From contig JAFUUM010000046.1 in the NCBI GenBank assembly GCA_017477805.1, forward strand, positions 1 through 14,717: a stretch of 14,717 nucleotides of DNA, given 5' to 3'. Positions 13,426 to 14,717 of the stretch are shown here, in pieces. Every line of letters begins with the position of its first letter. The stretch's first letter is position 1. The translations under genes and the position numbers were made by a program. Below the pieces are notes generated by a model. It searched no databases and was not told the origin of the DNA. It saw nothing but the letters and a program-made list of their open reading frames with translations. This DNA is from Lachnospiraceae bacterium. GTDB lineage: Bacteria > Bacillota > Clostridia > Lachnospirales > Lachnospiraceae.

Positions 13426-14694
13426 ATGAACGAAGGATATAACGGGATGCCCGTAAAGGCTCCCTTTCAAAAAGGCACATTTTTCGCAGGAATCTTAACG
13501 GGGATCCTGGTGGTGTCCGTTATCGGCGCCGGCGTTTTCCTGGGTACAAAACTGGCCCACAGGAACGATGCCAACGGGGTTGCGGAAGCAGTCTCCGCAT
13601 CCGGTACCGATACCTATGATTCCGTTTTGAACTCCCGCAGCAGAAAAAAGATCCGCCAGATCCTCCAGATCGTGGACGAGCATTATCTGAACGAAGTGAC
13701 TCAGGACGAACTGGAAGAAGGTCTCTACCGCGGCATCATCGCTGCCCTGGATGACAAGTATGCGGAATATTACAACGAAAAAGAGTATCAGGACCTGATC
13801 GATTCCAATCAGGGCGTGTTCTACGGTATCGGCGCTTACATCTCCATCGATGAAGACACCCAGTATCCATACTTTAAGGAGATCATGGAGGGAACGCCCG
13901 CGGAAGAAGCCGGCCTTCAGGCAAAAGATTACATCATGAAGGTAGACGGCGAAGATATGCGGGGCTTTGAATTAAAAGAAGTCACAAGCCGTGTGAAGGG
14001 ACCCGAGGGAACCCAGGTCACCCTGACCATCAAGAGAAAGACCAAAGAATTTGAAGTGACCATCACCCGTGCCAAGGTCAACACCCCCACCGTGAAATAC
14101 GACATGAAGGACGGGGACATCGGCTACATCAAGATCACGGAATTCGACAGCGTTACCGTTTCCCAGTTCGAGACGGCGCTGAACTATGTTTACAGTCAGA
14201 ATGCCAAGGGTCTTGTCATCGACCTTAGAAATAACGGCGGCGGCTTGTTAGATGCCTGCTGCGACATCGCGCGGATGATGCTTCCCAAGGGTACCATTCT
14301 GTACACCCTGGATAAGAACGACAAGAAAGTAACCTACGACTGTGATGGCAAAAACGAGATCCAGATCCCTGTTGTCATGCTGGTAAACGGCAGTTCCGCC
14401 AGCGCCTCCGAGGTGCTCACCGGCGCCATGAAGGACCATGAAAAGGCAACGGTTGTCGGTACCACAACCTTCGGAAAGGGTATTGTTCAGCGTATTTACG
14501 ATCTGAAAGATGATACCGCAATCAAGCTCACCATCAGCGCTTACTATACTCCTAACGGCATCAGCATCCACGGCACCGGCATCGAGCCCGATGTGAAAGT
14601 GGAACTGGACGAAGATGCTTATGTGGAGTCCGATGGCGAGGAAGATAACCAGCTGGATAAGGCCATCGAAGTCTTAAGAGGAAAGATCCGATAG
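13426..14694 (+). CDS. S41-family C-terminal processing protease (CtpA-like)
   Basis: The 422-residue protein has an N-terminal membrane anchor (about residues 20-42) and a short helical region (about 70-125). A PDZ domain follows (about 130-210, with GIGAYI and the EGTPAEEAGLQAKDYIMKVDG region), then the S41 catalytic domain (about 225-390). The nucleophile is S326 in NGSSASASE and the general base is K351 in TTTFGKG; the 25-residue spacing matches E. coli Prc. Such proteases act outside the membrane on protein C-termini and can process or degrade cell-wall hydrolases and their partners. An AAAGGA about seven bases before ATG 13426 supports the start. A 57-base gap separates it from the M23 gene, so it is probably in the same operon. 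No terminator is visible before the window ends 23 bases after the stop. Confidence 0.93.
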   Translation: MNEGYNGMPVKAPFQKGTFFAGILTGILVVSVIGAGVFLGTKLAHRNDANGVAEAVSASGTDTYDSVLNSRSRKKIRQILQIVDEHYLNEVTQDELEEGLYRGIIAALDDKYAEYYNEKEYQDLIDSNQGVFYGIGAYISIDEDTQYPYFKEIMEGTPAEEAGLQAKDYIMKVDGEDMRGFELKEVTSRVKGPEGTQVTLTIKRKTKEFEVTITRAKVNTPTVKYDMKDGDIGYIKITEFDSVTVSQFETALNYVYSQNAKGLVIDLRNNGGGLLDACCDIARMMLPKGTILYTLDKNDKKVTYDCDGKNEIQIPVVMLVNGSSASASEVLTGAMKDHEKATVVGTTTFGKGIVQRIYDLKDDTAIKLTISAYYTPNGISIHGTGIEPDVKVELDEDAYVESDGEEDNQLDKAIEVLRGKIR

Positions 14695-14717
14695 TTTAGG
14701 GCGCAGAGAAAAGATAG

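Noticed and set aside
1..14717. CRISPR array, prophage, toxin-antitoxin or other defence module
   Set aside because: No regularly spaced repeats, integrase, phage genes or small toxin-antitoxin pairs were seen on either strand.

Overview
The window looks like a chromosome segment from an anaerobic Clostridia member, most likely a Lachnospiraceae. The evidence is the set of gene types: a Tad-locus tail with DUF5702 and DUF6382-FHA proteins, a two-subunit iron-sulfur fumarase, a YjfB-type motility protein, an FtsEX/M23/S41 cell-wall cluster, and a tRNA-Ser(GCU) lacking an encoded CCA. Coding DNA is moderately GC-rich, strong Shine-Dalgarno sequences are common, and almost everything lies on the plus strand. 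The assignment to a family is inference from gene content only; no species can be named.

Layout. Positions 1-133 are AT-richer, non-coding, carry GACGTC-centred repeats, and join abruptly to the 3' end of a Flp-type pilin gene (pseudogene remnant, ~134-238). Positions 241-4983 are the distal part of a tight adherence (Tad) pilus operon: DUF5702 protein, a TadE-like pseudopilin with a duplicated Cys/His module, a short TadV/CpaA-type prepilin peptidase, a second TadE-like pseudopilin, and a membrane-anchored FHA protein. The genes are tightly packed, with overlaps. A hairpin terminator follows at about 5011-5049.

Positions 5065-8590 form a second co-directional group: rhomboid protease, a flavodoxin-like/SCP2-like fusion, a HIT-family nucleotide hydrolase, and the alpha and beta subunits of a class I fumarate hydratase. 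A near-consensus promoter (TTGACA-17-TATAAT) overlaps the last codons of the fumarase beta gene and serves a tRNA-Ser(GCU) gene, which ends in a strong, probably bidirectional, terminator. A small YjfB-family gene converges on that terminator from the minus strand.

Positions 9293-14694 hold a PucR/CdaR-type regulator, then ftsE, ftsX, a secreted coiled-coil M23 endopeptidase (PcsB/EnvC-like), and an S41 (CtpA-like) protease. FtsEX is expected to gate the M23 hydrolase during division, and the S41 protease may process or turn over envelope proteins such as the hydrolase. The regulator's upstream region contains direct and inverted repeats that look like an operator.

No clearly new defence or biosynthetic system is visible. 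The most unusual items are the broken pilin gene at the left edge, the duplicated Cys/His module on a TadE-like protein, the flavodoxin-SCP2 fusion, and the repeat-rich control region upstream of the PucR-type gene.
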